The notes beneath the pieces were generated by a model that ran no database searches, was not told where the DNA came from, and was given only the letters and a program-made list of their open reading frames with translations. A DNA stretch of 64,000 bases from Roseiarcus sp963783175 (GTDB taxonomy: Bacteria > Pseudomonadota > Alphaproteobacteria > Rhizobiales > Beijerinckiaceae), in assembly GCA_963783175.1 (NCBI GenBank), contig CAWANG010000002.1:295204-359203 (forward strand). Direction: 5' to 3'. Numbering within the stretch: the first letter of the stretch is position 1; each line of letters begins with the position of its first letter. This document shows, one piece after another, positions 25,443-34,825 of this stretch. The translations under genes and the position numbers were made by a program.

Positions 25443-25997
25443 GTGAATCTGAACGCTGTCTCGATCGGCAAGAACCCGCCCCACGATGTTAACGTCGTGA
25501 TCGAAGTGCCGATCGGCGGCGAACCGATCAAATACGAGATGGACAAGGAGAGCGGGGCGCTGCAGGTCGACCGGTTTCTCTACACGTCGATGCGCTACCC
25601 CGGAAATTACGGCTTCATCCCCCATACGCTGTCCGACGATGGCGATCCGTGCGACGTGATCGTCGCCAACACTCGCGCGATCGTTCCCGGCGCGGTGATG
25701 AGCTGCAGGGTGGTCGGCGTCCTGATCATGGAGGATGAAGCTGGCGGCGACGAGAAGCTGCTCGCCGTGCCGTCGGCCAAGCTCACCCAGCGCTACGCTC
25801 ATGTCCGCAACTACGCCGACCTGCCGTCAATCACACTCCAGCAGATCGAGCATTTCTTCGCCCACTATAAGGATCTCGAACCGAACAAGTGGGTCAAGAT
25901 CGTCCGATGGGGCGACGCCGATGAAGCCCGCGGTCTCGTGCTCGAGGGCATCGAACGGGCGAAGAAGGCCAAGACCGCCGAGAAGGTCGGGAGCTGA
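25443..25997 (+). CDS. ppa: Inorganic pyrophosphatase
   Basis: A 184-residue family I soluble pyrophosphatase that hydrolyses pyrophosphate to drive biosynthesis. The metal site DDGDPCD is at residues 65-71, with IEVPIGGEPIKYEMDK and MRYPGNYGFIPHT upstream, all as expected for bacterial hexameric enzymes. GGGAGGGTCGAC precedes the start. Length and motifs are complete. Confidence 0.95.
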   Translation: MNLNAVSIGKNPPHDVNVVIEVPIGGEPIKYEMDKESGALQVDRFLYTSMRYPGNYGFIPHTLSDDGDPCDVIVANTRAIVPGAVMSCRVVGVLIMEDEAGGDEKLLAVPSAKLTQRYAHVRNYADLPSITLQQIEHFFAHYKDLEPNKWVKIVRWGDADEARGLVLEGIERAKKAKTAEKVGS

Positions 25998-26065
25998 CCG
26001 GAACGCCGAGGGCCGCGCGCGCTTCGGGCCGGAGGGGGATGCGACGTGCCGACAAGTGAACGGGC

Positions 26066-26759
26066 GTGGAGTTTCGGCCGGTGAAGCGCTCGTTCATCGA
26101 CGCCCGTATCGACCGTATGCTCGATTTGTGCGACCGCCACGGCGTCGCGTTGCCGCCGTTCGCGCTGTGGCGGGACGCCGACTTCCGCGCCAACCCGGAC
26201 GCCGCAAGGCTGATCGCCGAACGCGGAATGGGTTGGAACGTCGTCGAATTCAAGCCCGGCCAGTTCGCGCGAGAGGGCCTGACCCTGTTCACGCTGCGTA
26301 TGGGCGACTGGCGCGAACTCGGCGCCGGAGGAGGCCGGCTATACGCCGAGAAGGCGATTCTTGCCGAGGACGGCCAGCGCGCGCCCTATCACTATCATGT
26401 GGTCAAGACCGAGGACATCGTGAACCGCGGCGGCGCGCGGTTCGTCGTTGAGCTCTTCAAGGTCGATGCGCACGGCGCGCCGCTCAAGGAGCGGTTTCGT
26501 GCGCTCCAAGACGCAAGCGTGCTCGATCTTGCGCCCGGCGGCCAGGTGCGGCTCGAGCCCGGCGAGAGTTCTGACGCTCGAGCCCTTCGTCGCCCATGCG
26601 TTTTGGGCCGAGGGCGGCGCGGCGCTTGCGGGCGAAGTGTCGCTCGCCAACGACGACACGACCGACAATTATTTCCTGCCGCCACTTGAGCCTTTCGCGC
26701 CGATCGAGGAGGACGCGCCGGCCCGCTACGTGACGGTCCGCGACCTCGCGAGGCGTTAG
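26066..26759 (+). CDS. D-lyxose ketol-isomerase-like protein, frame-disrupted
   Basis: A cupin-fold sugar isomerase related to D-lyxose isomerase. The metal-binding PYHYHVVKTEDI is near residue 110, after LYAEKAILAEDGQ. The first frame loses sense near residue 168, and the family C-terminus (LTLEPFVAHAFWAEGG, then SLANDDTTDNYFLPP) continues in the next frame to a stop at 26757-26759. Removing one T from the TT at 26569-26570 restores a protein of about 230 residues. A sequencing insertion is more likely than gene death, as conservation on both sides is good. It follows ppa by 68 bases. Confidence 0.75.
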
Positions 26760-26775
26760 GCGAGAAGCGCTCCGC

Positions 26776-27339
26776 TCAGGTCGCGCCAACGAGCTTGCGC
26801 AGTCCCCCTCGCCGCAGACCATACCGCCAGCCGAGGAACCCGAATCCCGCGATCAGCATCGCCCAGGTTGAGGGCTCCGGGATCGCCCCGGTCGGCGTTA
26901 TGTATAAAGTGGCGCCGCCTGCGTTTCTCAGGAACAATAGCGGCGTGCTCCCTTCGGGGAGGGTAAAGGTGAACAAGCTGCTCCTCTGGCCCGGGCCAAT
27001 ATCGTTGCCGATGGGCAAGGCTCCGCTCGTACTTTCATACGAGAAGCCGGAGCCATTGTAGCCAGGATCCGCGCAATTGTTGTCGCAAGTAGCAGCATTC
27101 CAATCGGAAAAAGTTGTCGCTGGTTTGCTTCCTTCGATGTTGGTGACGGCGAACCCCCAGATGTACCAATCCGTTGAGTTATTGATGATCGTGAATGTCC
27201 CAGTCGATCCTGAAACCGATTCGATGAAGACGAACTCATCGCCGTCTGCAACAAGGCCGTAGGCGGGGCTGATCGCAAAGCCGCCGAGACCGAGGCTCGC
27301 CGCAGCCGCGAGCAAATATGAGCGCAATCTGTTCGTCAT
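26776..27339 (-). CDS. PEP-CTERM sorting-domain protein
   Basis: A 187-residue exported protein. The N-terminal signal is LRSYLLAAAASLGLGGFA. The mature part is a beta-rich domain with two cysteines (CDNNCADPGY). The C-terminus is a PEP-CTERM signal: IPEPSTWAMLIAGFGFLG, then a basic tail, recognised by exosortase for surface display. No exosortase is in the window. The start at 27339 follows the ribosome binding site GGAGGG; the longer open frame is artefactual. Protein AT content is higher than in its neighbours. Confidence 0.85.
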   Translation of the reverse strand: MTNRLRSYLLAAAASLGLGGFAISPAYGLVADGDEFVFIESVSGSTGTFTIINNSTDWYIWGFAVTNIEGSKPATTFSDWNAATCDNNCADPGYNGSGFSYESTSGALPIGNDIGPGQRSSLFTFTLPEGSTPLLFLRNAGGATLYITPTGAIPEPSTWAMLIAGFGFLGWRYGLRRGGLRKLVGAT

Positions 27340-27511
27340 CCCCAGCCCTCCTTGCGCGTCTCGTTTTGAGTCAGCCGACGAAAAGAACCACGTCATGACC
27401 GCGAGATTACCGGTTTCGTTACAAAAAATTAATGTTGGAGGAAAGACCCGCAACAAGAATCTGGAAATCAAGCGGGAGGCTTCCGGCCGCCAGCGTCTAT
27501 CCCGGCTCGGC

Positions 27512-28492
27512 CTAATTAGCCAGCCGGTCCATCGCCTCGAAAAACAGGCTGCGAAAGCGCTCCGCGTCGACAGCGACGGCGACTTCGGCATTGGCGAGGC
27601 GGCCCCATTGGCCGCGCCAGTCGACGATCGTCGCGCCGGTCGTGAGGCGGCCCGAGGTCTCGACGTCGACGGCGGCGCGGCGCGTCTCGACGAGGGTCGG
27701 GTCGAGAGCGACCGCGAGCGCGAGCGGGTCGTGCATGGTGAAAATGCGCTGGCCGTAGGTCTTTTCCATCCGCTCGAAATAGGCGCGCGATGAATCCGCG
27801 AGAAAGCGCGCCAGGACTGGTCCATGCGCCTTGCCGGCGGAGCGCGACGAGATCGCCGCGACGTCGCTTTCATCGATGATCGTCTTGCGGGTGACATCGA
27901 GGCCGATCGCGATCACCGGCGTCGCGCCGACGCCGCCGAAGGCGTGAAAGACGATGCGCGCGGCCTCGGGATCGTGCCAGATGTTGAACTCGGCGGACGG
28001 CGTCACGTTTCCGGGCTCGGCATAGGCGCCGCCCATGATGACGAACCGCTTGACGAAGCGCGGCAGCTCGGGCTCGCGCATCACCGCAAGCGCGATATTG
28101 GTCAAGGGCCCAGTGGCGATGAGAATGAGCCGCCCGGCATGCGCATGGGCCGCGGCGATGATGGCCTCGACCGCATGCTGGACGCGCGCCGGCTCGTCCG
28201 GCTCAGGCAGGACGGCATGCCCGAGGCCGCTCCTGCCGTGGACCTCGCTCGCGTCTCTCACCGGGATGGAGATCGCGGTCGGCGCGCCTGGCCAAACCGG
28301 GATATCGCCGCGCCGGGCGAGGGCGAGAACCGCCCTCGTGTTGCGCGTCGCCGCCGCGAGGGACACGTTGCCGACGACCGTGGAAACGCCGAGGATATGC
28401 GCCTCTCGATGAGCGCAGGCGTAAAGCAGCGCCATCGCGTCGTCGATTCCGGTGTCGACGTCGATGACGAGGGGCTTGGCGTGGTCGGACAT
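27512..28492 (-). CDS. Nucleoside hydrolase
   Basis: A 326-residue inosine/uridine-preferring nucleoside hydrolase-like enzyme that cleaves N-glycosidic bonds of nucleosides. The calcium-binding DVDTGIDDAM is at residues 11-20. MGGAYAEPGNVTPSAEFNIW provides the substrate-binding Asn/Glu residues, and FTMHDPLALAV gives the last Ca-ligand Asp. Length is normal. It precedes a MATE transporter gene in the other order on the same strand. Confidence 0.92.
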   Translation of the reverse strand: MSDHAKPLVIDVDTGIDDAMALLYACAHREAHILGVSTVVGNVSLAAATRNTRAVLALARRGDIPVWPGAPTAISIPVRDASEVHGRSGLGHAVLPEPDEPARVQHAVEAIIAAAHAHAGRLILIATGPLTNIALAVMREPELPRFVKRFVIMGGAYAEPGNVTPSAEFNIWHDPEAARIVFHAFGGVGATPVIAIGLDVTRKTIIDESDVAAISSRSAGKAHGPVLARFLADSSRAYFERMEKTYGQRIFTMHDPLALAVALDPTLVETRRAAVDVETSGRLTTGATIVDWRGQWGRLANAEVAVAVDAERFRSLFFEAMDRLAN

Positions 28493-28578
28493 GGCGTCAA
28501 TCTCCCGGCCACCTCATGAGCCCGCGTTGATCGCGGTCAATTGCGGCGCGATATTGTGGCCGGGCGCGCGACCCGGGG

Positions 28579-29973
28579 TCAAACGAGAAAACCGCGCCTC
28601 TCCTTGGCGAGCCAGCGCGACATGAGGAGGAGGGCGACGACGGCGAGGCCGAGCGCGAGGCCGATCCACACGCCGACCGCGCCAAGCGGGGTCGCAAATC
28701 CCAATGCGAGGCCGACCGGCGCGCCGATCGCCCAATAGCCGATGAGCGCGATGGCGAGGGGAATTCGCGAGTCGTGGACGCCGCGCAGCATGTTGGCGAG
28801 CGTCGCCTGACTGGCGTCGAATACCTGGAACAGGGCGGCGATCCTCAGCAGCGCCACAGCGAGTCCGACCGAGCCGGCGTTGGCCGGCGCGCTGATATCG
28901 ATGAACGGCGCGACGAGTAGCCGCGGAGCCCCGATCATCGCCCCCGCCGAGAGGATGGCGAATATCGCCGTCAGGCTGAACGCCGACCATCCGGCGCGCG
29001 AAATCGCTTGCACGTCACCGGCGCCATAGGCGTGGCCGACCCTGACCGTCGCCGCCTGGCCCAGCCCGAGCGGGACCATGAAGGCGAGCGAAGCGATCTG
29101 CAACGCGATCGTATGCGCCTCGATCGCGGTCTGGCTGATGAGGCCCATCACCAGAGTCGCGGCGGCGAAGACTCCGACTTCGGCGACGATCATCACGCCG
29201 ATCGGCAGGCCGAGCCGCCAGAGCGCCGCGAGCTCAGCGCCCGCGAGGCGCCACGGCAGGGCGAACAGCCGCAGCGTCCGCATGCGCGGATCGATCACCG
29301 CGGCCGCCATAAGAATGGCGAACATCAGCGCCTGCGACAGGGTGGTGGCGAGTCCCGAGCCGATGATCCCGAGCGCCGGCATGCCGAGCTTGCCGAAGAT
29401 CAGCGCGTAATTGGCGAGCGCGTTGAACGCGACGGCGACAAGGCCCGCGACCAGCGCCGGACGGGGGCGCTCGAGCGCCGCAAACGCCGACCGCCCCGCG
29501 AAAAAGAGCAGGCTCGGCGCGATGCCCCACTGGAAGCCCCAGAGGTAAACGCCGGCGTCCCGCGCGACGTCGGGCGGTTCGCCGATGGCGAGAAGGAACG
29601 GCGTCGCGCGAGTGAGGACGATGCACACGACGGCGGCGACGAAGACCGCGGACAGAAGCGCCTGATGGGTCGCGCGTCTCAGGGCGGCCGGGCTCTGCCC
29701 GGCGCCGATCTTTGCCGCGGCGATCGGAGACAGGGCGGCGACGACGCCGATTCCGAGCAGGAACGGCGGCTGATAGAGAAAGAAGCCGAGCGAACCCGCC
29801 GCGAGCGCGTGCGGGGAAAGCCGCCCGAGCATCATGAAGTCAGTCGCCGTCATCACGTTGATTGCGACGTTGGCGAGGATGATCGGCCAGCCGAGCGCCA
29901 GCGTTGACGCGAGCTCGCGCCTGAGCCAGCCGTCTGCGGTTGCGGCTCGTATGGTTCGCGCTGCGCCGCACAT
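28579..29973 (-). CDS. MATE-family efflux transporter
   Basis: A 464-residue membrane protein with about twelve hydrophobic segments in two MATE repeats. Repeat one includes LALGWPIILANVAINVMTATDFMM, and repeat two LWRLGLPIGVMIVAEVGVF. MATE proteins export cationic drugs or metabolites using Na+ or H+ gradients. ATG 29973 (MCGAARTIRAA) is preferred over 30036. It is upstream of the nucleoside hydrolase gene by 86 bases. Confidence 0.9.
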   Translation of the reverse strand: MCGAARTIRAATADGWLRRELASTLALGWPIILANVAINVMTATDFMMLGRLSPHALAAGSLGFFLYQPPFLLGIGVVAALSPIAAAKIGAGQSPAALRRATHQALLSAVFVAAVVCIVLTRATPFLLAIGEPPDVARDAGVYLWGFQWGIAPSLLFFAGRSAFAALERPRPALVAGLVAVAFNALANYALIFGKLGMPALGIIGSGLATTLSQALMFAILMAAAVIDPRMRTLRLFALPWRLAGAELAALWRLGLPIGVMIVAEVGVFAAATLVMGLISQTAIEAHTIALQIASLAFMVPLGLGQAATVRVGHAYGAGDVQAISRAGWSAFSLTAIFAILSAGAMIGAPRLLVAPFIDISAPANAGSVGLAVALLRIAALFQVFDASQATLANMLRGVHDSRIPLAIALIGYWAIGAPVGLALGFATPLGAVGVWIGLALGLAVVALLLMSRWLAKERRGFLV

Positions 29974-30060
29974 GACCGGCTGGTCCTGAAGAGAGGGGGA
30001 GGGTCCATAGCGGAAGCGCGTGGGGGGCGCAAACATGGCCGCCGCTCTAGCCGCTGAAAG

Positions 30061-30849
30061 TCATCCTACCGTTCGAGCGATCCAGTCCACGGTCTCGGTC
30101 AGCCGCTCGCCGAGCGCGAGATGGCCCGCTCCCTCCACGCGCCAGAACGCCTTCGGCGGATTGGCGAGCGCGAATAGTTTCTCGCCGAAGCGGATCGGCA
30201 CGACCGGGTCCTTTGTCCCATGTACCATGAGCGTCGGCGCGTTCACTTTGGCGATGAGCAGATCATTGCGAAACGGATCGCGAAGCAACGCCCGGACCGG
30301 GACAAACCAGTAAGCCGCCGCCGCGACGTCGGCGATCGACGAATAGGGCGAATCGAGAACGAGCGCGCCAACCTTGTGGCGCGCGGCGATCGCGACCGCG
30401 ACGCCGGAGCCAAGCGATTCGCCAAAAGCGACGATGCGCTCGGGCTCAACGCCGCTCGTGATCGCCGCCGCATAAGCGGCTTCGCCGTCGAGCTTGAGTC
30501 CGCGCTCGCTTGGAGAGCCGGTCGAACTGGCATAGCCGCGATATTCGATTCCCAGCACGCCCATGCCAGCTTTCGCCATGGCGCGAAAACGCTCGACGCG
30601 CAGGTCCAGCCCGCCTGCATTGCCGTGAAAATAGAGGATCAGCGGCCGCCTTGGCGCGGGCGGGATGCTCCACGCAACCAGGCTCTGCCCGTCCTCGGTC
30701 TTGAGACGAACCGCCTCGGCCTCAAGTCCGAGCGTCGCCGGGTCGACCTCGGCGGCGTCGCAACGAAACAGGATCTTGCGCTGGCCGACCAAGAGCCCGA
30801 CGAACAGGGCGGCGTAAAGCGCGGCGCAGGCGGCGATCACAATCAGCAC
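30061..30849 (-). CDS. Alpha/beta hydrolase (ABHD13-like), membrane-anchored
   Basis: A 262-residue hydrolase. Residues 2-22 form a membrane anchor (LIVIAACAALYAALFVGLLV). The oxyanion segment YFHGNAG is at 73-79, the nucleophile elbow GESLGSG has Ser145, and the acid and His lie in HGTKDPVVP and GAGHLAL. This is the arrangement of ABHD13/Bem46-type serine hydrolases, thought to deacylate proteins or lipids. It lies directly after pntB, 34 bases apart, so it may be cotranscribed. Confidence 0.87.
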   Translation of the reverse strand: MLIVIAACAALYAALFVGLLVGQRKILFRCDAAEVDPATLGLEAEAVRLKTEDGQSLVAWSIPPAPRRPLILYFHGNAGGLDLRVERFRAMAKAGMGVLGIEYRGYASSTGSPSERGLKLDGEAAYAAAITSGVEPERIVAFGESLGSGVAVAIAARHKVGALVLDSPYSSIADVAAAAYWFVPVRALLRDPFRNDLLIAKVNAPTLMVHGTKDPVVPIRFGEKLFALANPPKAFWRVEGAGHLALGERLTETVDWIARTVG

Positions 30850-30883
30850 GACGCGCCGAGCCCGGCCATGACGTGCGCCGCGC

Positions 30884-32284
30884 TCAGTGCTGGAGCGCTT
30901 TGACGATCGCGTCGGTCATCTTCTTGGCGTCGCCGAACAGCATGAGCGTGTTGTCGCGGAAGAAGAGCTCGTTCTCGACCCCGGCGTAGCCAGAACCCAT
31001 GCCGCGCTTGACGAACAGCACCGTCTTCGCCTTGTCGACGTCGAGGACCGGCATGCCGTAGATCGGCGACTTGGGGTCGGTCTTGGCGGCAGGGTTGGTG
31101 ACGTCGTTGGCGCCGATGACATAAGCGACGTCGGCTTGCGGGAACTCTGAGTTGATGTCCTCGAGCTCGAAAACTTCGTCGTATGGGACATTCGCCTCGG
31201 CGAGCAGCACGTTCATGTGTCCCGGCATCCGTCCGGCGACGGGATGGATCGCGTATTTGACCTCGACGCCGTTCTTCTTGAGCAGGTCCGCCATTTCGCG
31301 CAAGGAATGCTGCGCCTGAGCGACCGCCATGCCGTAACCCGGCACGATGATCACCTTCGACGCGTTCTTCATCATGAAGGCCGCATCCTCGGCCGAGCCC
31401 TGCTTGACGGGGCGCGTCTCCGTGGCGCCAGCAGCCGCGGCGACCTCGCCGCCCCAGCCGCCGAGGATGACCGAAATGAACGACCGGTTCATGCCCTTGC
31501 ACATGATGTAGGAGAGGATCGCGCCCGAGGAGCCGACCAGCGCCCCGGTGATGATGAGCGCGAGATTGCCGAGGGTGAAGCCGATCCCCGCCGCCGCCCA
31601 GCCGGAATAGGAGTTGAGCATCGAGATGACGACCGGCATGTCCGCGCCGCCGATCGGAATGATGAGCAGAACGCCGAGCGCGAGTGAATCGAGGGCGATG
31701 AGCCAGAAGAGCAGCGGCGATTGGGTGGCGTAGAACAGCGCGATCATCAGCGCGAGCGCGACGCCGAGCGCCCCGTTGACGACATGGCGCTGGGGCAACA
31801 GGATCGGAGCGCCGGACATCCGTCCGTCAAGCTTGAGGAAGGCGATGATCGAGCCGGTGAAGGTCACCGCGCCGATTGCGAGACCCAGCGACATCTCGAT
31901 GATGCTGGCCGGATGGATGATGTCGCCCTCTTCGATGCCGAAAGCCTCGGGGGCGTAAAAAGCGCCGGCGGCGACGAGCACCGCGGCCAGGCCGACCAGC
32001 GAATGGAACATCGCCACGAGCTGCGGCATCGCGGTCATCTGGATGGTGCGGGCGCGCCACGCGCCGATCCCGCCGCCGATCGCAAAGCCGAGGATGATGA
32101 GCAGCCACGAAAGCGCGCTCGACGGCGGACGAAGCGCGAGCGTCGTTAAGACCGCGATCGCCATGCCGATCATGCCGAAGCGGTTGCCCTGGCGGGAGGT
32201 GGCGGGCGAGGAGAGTCCGCGCAGCGCCAGGATGAAGAGAATGCCGGAGACGAGATAGAGCAGGGCCGCGAGATTGGCGTTCAC
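30884..32284 (-). CDS. pntB: NAD(P) transhydrogenase subunit beta
   Basis: A 466-residue subunit containing the membrane domain (about nine helices, starting LAALLYLVSGILFILALRG) and the NADP(H)-binding dIII domain at the C-terminus (VIIVPGYGMAVAQAQHSLRE, then VIGANDVTNPAAKTDP). With the alpha subunits it couples hydride transfer from NADH to NADP+ with proton entry, supplying NADPH. It starts five bases after the pntAA2 stop, a clear operon. Confidence 0.95.
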   Translation of the reverse strand: MNANLAALLYLVSGILFILALRGLSSPATSRQGNRFGMIGMAIAVLTTLALRPPSSALSWLLIILGFAIGGGIGAWRARTIQMTAMPQLVAMFHSLVGLAAVLVAAGAFYAPEAFGIEEGDIIHPASIIEMSLGLAIGAVTFTGSIIAFLKLDGRMSGAPILLPQRHVVNGALGVALALMIALFYATQSPLLFWLIALDSLALGVLLIIPIGGADMPVVISMLNSYSGWAAAGIGFTLGNLALIITGALVGSSGAILSYIMCKGMNRSFISVILGGWGGEVAAAAGATETRPVKQGSAEDAAFMMKNASKVIIVPGYGMAVAQAQHSLREMADLLKKNGVEVKYAIHPVAGRMPGHMNVLLAEANVPYDEVFELEDINSEFPQADVAYVIGANDVTNPAAKTDPKSPIYGMPVLDVDKAKTVLFVKRGMGSGYAGVENELFFRDNTLMLFGDAKKMTDAIVKALQH

Positions 32285-32289
32285 CGGCG

Positions 32290-32712
32290 TCAGCCCTTCT
32301 TTTTGTACATCGCCAGCATGCGCTCGGTGACGAGGAAGCCGCCGAAAATGTTGACCGAGGCGAGGATGAGCGCGATGAAGCCGACGAAGCGGGCGAAAAC
32401 CGAACCGCTGTCGACCGCCGCGACGCCGACCGACAGCAACGCGCCGACGACGATGACCGAGGAAATGGCGTTGGTCTCGGACATAAGCGGCGTATGCAGC
32501 GCCGGCGTCACCGACCAGACGACGTAATAGCCGACGAAGACGGCCAAGGCGAAAATCGCCAGCCTGAACACGAACGGGTCGATGGCGCCGCCCGAGGCGG
32601 CGGCGCCGGCGGTCGCGAGCTGGTCGCTATAGGCCTGCGCGGCCTGGGCGGCCTCGCGCGCCGCGGCCGCGGCGGCTCTGAGTTTTTCAATTGCGGCGTC
32701 GAGGTTGTCCAT
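32290..32712 (-). CDS. NAD(P) transhydrogenase subunit alpha, part 2 (membrane)
   Basis: A 140-residue subunit carrying the membrane helices that in enterobacteria are fused to PntA. The N-terminal 45 residues are Ala/Glu/Gln-rich and coiled-coil-like. Helices follow (FVFRLAIFALAVFVGYYVVW, then ISSVIVVGALLSVGVAAVDSG). The split alpha subunit is the usual alphaproteobacterial (Rhodospirillum-type) arrangement. It lies between pntAA and pntB. Confidence 0.92.
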   Translation of the reverse strand: MDNLDAAIEKLRAAAAAAREAAQAAQAYSDQLATAGAAASGGAIDPFVFRLAIFALAVFVGYYVVWSVTPALHTPLMSETNAISSVIVVGALLSVGVAAVDSGSVFARFVGFIALILASVNIFGGFLVTERMLAMYKKKG

Positions 32713-32748
32713 GCGGCTCTCCGGCGCTTGGGGGCGGGCGGTTAAGGT

Positions 32749-33876
32749 CTATGGGGAGATGAAGTTGGGATGAACGATCGCGCCGTCGCGGGTCAGGCAC
32801 GTCGCCTTGACGAGCTCGTCGTCCCAGTTGACCGCGAGCGACTTCGTCGTCTTGTCGATCAGCGTCTCGGCGAAGGCGTAAAGATTGCGCGCGTAGAGCG
32901 CGGAGGCGGAGGCGGCGATGCGGGTGACATTGGAATAGCCGACGATCTTGACGCCGTTGTCGCTGATCGCGAGTTCGCCGGGCTTCGAGAGTTCGCAGTT
33001 CCCCCCGCGCTCGACGGCGAGGTCGACGATGACCGAGCCCGGCCGCATCGACTTGACCATGTCCGCGCTGATGAGGCGCGGCGCCGGACGGCCGGGGATC
33101 AGCGCGGTCGTGATGACAATGTCCTGTTTGGCGATATGCGAGGCGATAAGCGCGGCCTGCTTGGCCTTATAGCCGTCGGACATCTCCTTGGCGTAGCCGC
33201 CCGCGGTCTCGGCCTGCTTGAATTCCTCGTCCTCGACGGCGACGAATTTCGCCCCGAGCGATTCGACCTGCTCCTTGGTAGCCGGGCGGACGTCGTTCGC
33301 CGTGACCACCGCGCCCAGCCGCCGGCCGGTCGCGATCGCCTGCAGGCCGGCGACGCCGACCCCCATGACAAACAACTTTGCGCCGGGGACGGTGCCGGCC
33401 GGCGTCATCATCATCGGCATCGCCCGGCCGTATTCGCCCGCCGCGTCGATCACCGCGCGATAGCCGGCGAGGTTGGCCTGGCTCGACAGAACGTCCATCA
33501 CCTGGGCGCGGGTTATTCGCGGCAGGAGCTCCATCGCGAAGGCGGCCGCCCGGGCCTTCGCCATCGCATCGATCGCCTCGGGATGGCCGTAGGGGTCCAT
33601 GGTCGCGATGACCAGCGCGCCGGGCTTGAGACGGGCGATTTCCTGCCCGGTCGGCCGGCGAACTTTAAGCACCATATCCGCGCCGAGCGCTTCATCCGCC
33701 GAAACAAGTCGCGCGCCGGCCGACTGATAATCGGCGTCGGGGAACCCGGCCTTGTCGCCCGCGCCGCGCTCGACAGCGACATCCGCCCCGAGAGCAGCGA
33801 ATTTCTTGACCGTTTCCGGGCTGGCTGCGACGCGGGTTTCAGCGGGGTCCGTTTCGGCCGGAACTCCGATCAGCAT
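32749..33876 (-). CDS. pntAA: NAD(P) transhydrogenase subunit alpha, part 1 (NAD-binding)
   Basis: A 375-residue NAD(H)-binding dI domain, homologous to alanine dehydrogenase. It opens MLIGVPAETDPAETRVAASP and has the dinucleotide fold AKLFVMGVGVAGLQAIATGR near residue 170. The mobile-loop region contains YSNVTRIAASASALYARN. It heads the pntAA-pntAA2-pntB operon. All expected segments are present. Confidence 0.95.
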   Translation of the reverse strand: MLIGVPAETDPAETRVAASPETVKKFAALGADVAVERGAGDKAGFPDADYQSAGARLVSADEALGADMVLKVRRPTGQEIARLKPGALVIATMDPYGHPEAIDAMAKARAAAFAMELLPRITRAQVMDVLSSQANLAGYRAVIDAAGEYGRAMPMMMTPAGTVPGAKLFVMGVGVAGLQAIATGRRLGAVVTANDVRPATKEQVESLGAKFVAVEDEEFKQAETAGGYAKEMSDGYKAKQAALIASHIAKQDIVITTALIPGRPAPRLISADMVKSMRPGSVIVDLAVERGGNCELSKPGELAISDNGVKIVGYSNVTRIAASASALYARNLYAFAETLIDKTTKSLAVNWDDELVKATCLTRDGAIVHPNFISP

Positions 33877-34043
33877 GAGACCTTCCCCCGCGAACGCAAA
33901 GCTTCATCTGACGGCCGACCGGCCTTTCGTCCCGCCGCTTGCCCAACGAAGCCGCGAGCCGCTTCCGCGCCGCGACAGCCTTAGAGCATTGGCTCTCGCG
34001 CCGCAACGCGAGTAACGTCGAACGTTAGGGGGAGAGGAAGCAG

Positions 34044-34445
34044 ATGGCGACCGGGAGAGAGGTTCTTGAACACGCATTCCGTGAAACAGCGAAAGGGAAC
34101 GGGCGCCCGTTCGTCGACATGCTGGCCGATGACGTCGAATGGTCGATCATCGGGTCGACCGAATGGTCGAAGACCTTCCGGGGGAAGAGCAGCGTCATCG
34201 CCGATTTGCTCCGTCCTTTGGCGGAGCAGTTCGACGGCCCGAACACCGTGGAGGCGACACGCTTCATCGCGGAAGGGGACTTGATCGTAGTGGAGGGCCG
34301 AAATCTCAGTGTGACGAGGCGAGGCTCGGCCTATCCCAACCGCTATTGCTGGATATTCGAGATGCGGGACGGGAAAGCGATTCGCATCACCGAATATTGC
34401 GACACGGCCCTCGTCGACAGTGTGCTGGTTCGCCGCCTCGAGTGA
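34044..34445 (+). CDS. SnoaL/NTF2-like protein
   Basis: A 133-residue small alpha+beta-barrel protein of the NTF2/SnoaL type: an N-terminal helix (REVLEHAFRETAKGNG), then FVDMLADDVEWSIIG, the strand pair VEATRFIAEGDLIVVEG and ICE-like end KAIRITEYCDTALVDSVL. Such proteins act as small-molecule isomerases, hydrolases or binding proteins; this one cannot be assigned. GGGGGAGAGGAAGCAG precedes the start. Confidence 0.8.
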   Translation: MATGREVLEHAFRETAKGNGRPFVDMLADDVEWSIIGSTEWSKTFRGKSSVIADLLRPLAEQFDGPNTVEATRFIAEGDLIVVEGRNLSVTRRGSAYPNRYCWIFEMRDGKAIRITEYCDTALVDSVLVRRLE

Positions 34446-34456
34446 ACGGCCGCCCT

Positions 34457-34825
34457 TCAGGCGCGGGCGACGGCTTCGGCCAAGCGCTCGTTCGTCTTGT
34501 CGCGCACTTCGAGCGTCTCGAACTTGAGGAGTTCGGCTTCGGCCTCGTCCTGCGCCGCCTTTGCCTCCTCGATCTGGCCGAGGAGCTCGGCGATCGAGCT
34601 CTTCAGATTGTCGCGTCTAACCGAGGTCGCGCGGGCGTAAGTCGGGTAGGCGAAGTGGGCGGGATCGGCGATGCCCGCCCGCTTCTCCTCGTTGGCGATT
34701 TCGCGATCGAGATCGCCGATCATGCGGGTAAACTCGCCCAGCATCATTTCGATCTGCCGAACCCGGCGGCGCCTTTCTTCGACTTGAAAGCGCTTCAGCC
34801 GAACAAGCGTGTCCCGCGACTTCAT
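34457..34825 (-). CDS. fliJ: Flagellar export protein FliJ
   Basis: A 122-residue, almost wholly coiled-coil protein. Its opening MKSRDTLVRLKRFQVEERRR and IEMMLGEFTRMIGDLDREI match alphaproteobacterial FliJ, the chaperone-escort and ATPase stalk of the flagellar type III export apparatus. ATG 34825 is chosen over 34906 because similarity begins there. It is divergent from ctrA with a 580-base gap, an arrangement shared by many Hyphomicrobiales. No other flagellar gene is in view. Confidence 0.85.
   Translation of the reverse strand: MKSRDTLVRLKRFQVEERRRRVRQIEMMLGEFTRMIGDLDREIANEEKRAGIADPAHFAYPTYARATSVRRDNLKSSIAELLGQIEEAKAAQDEAEAELLKFETLEVRDKTNERLAEAVARA

Noticed and set aside
32770..33984. 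Plus-strand frame of 404 codons over pntAA
   Set aside because: Antisense to an intact transhydrogenase subunit.
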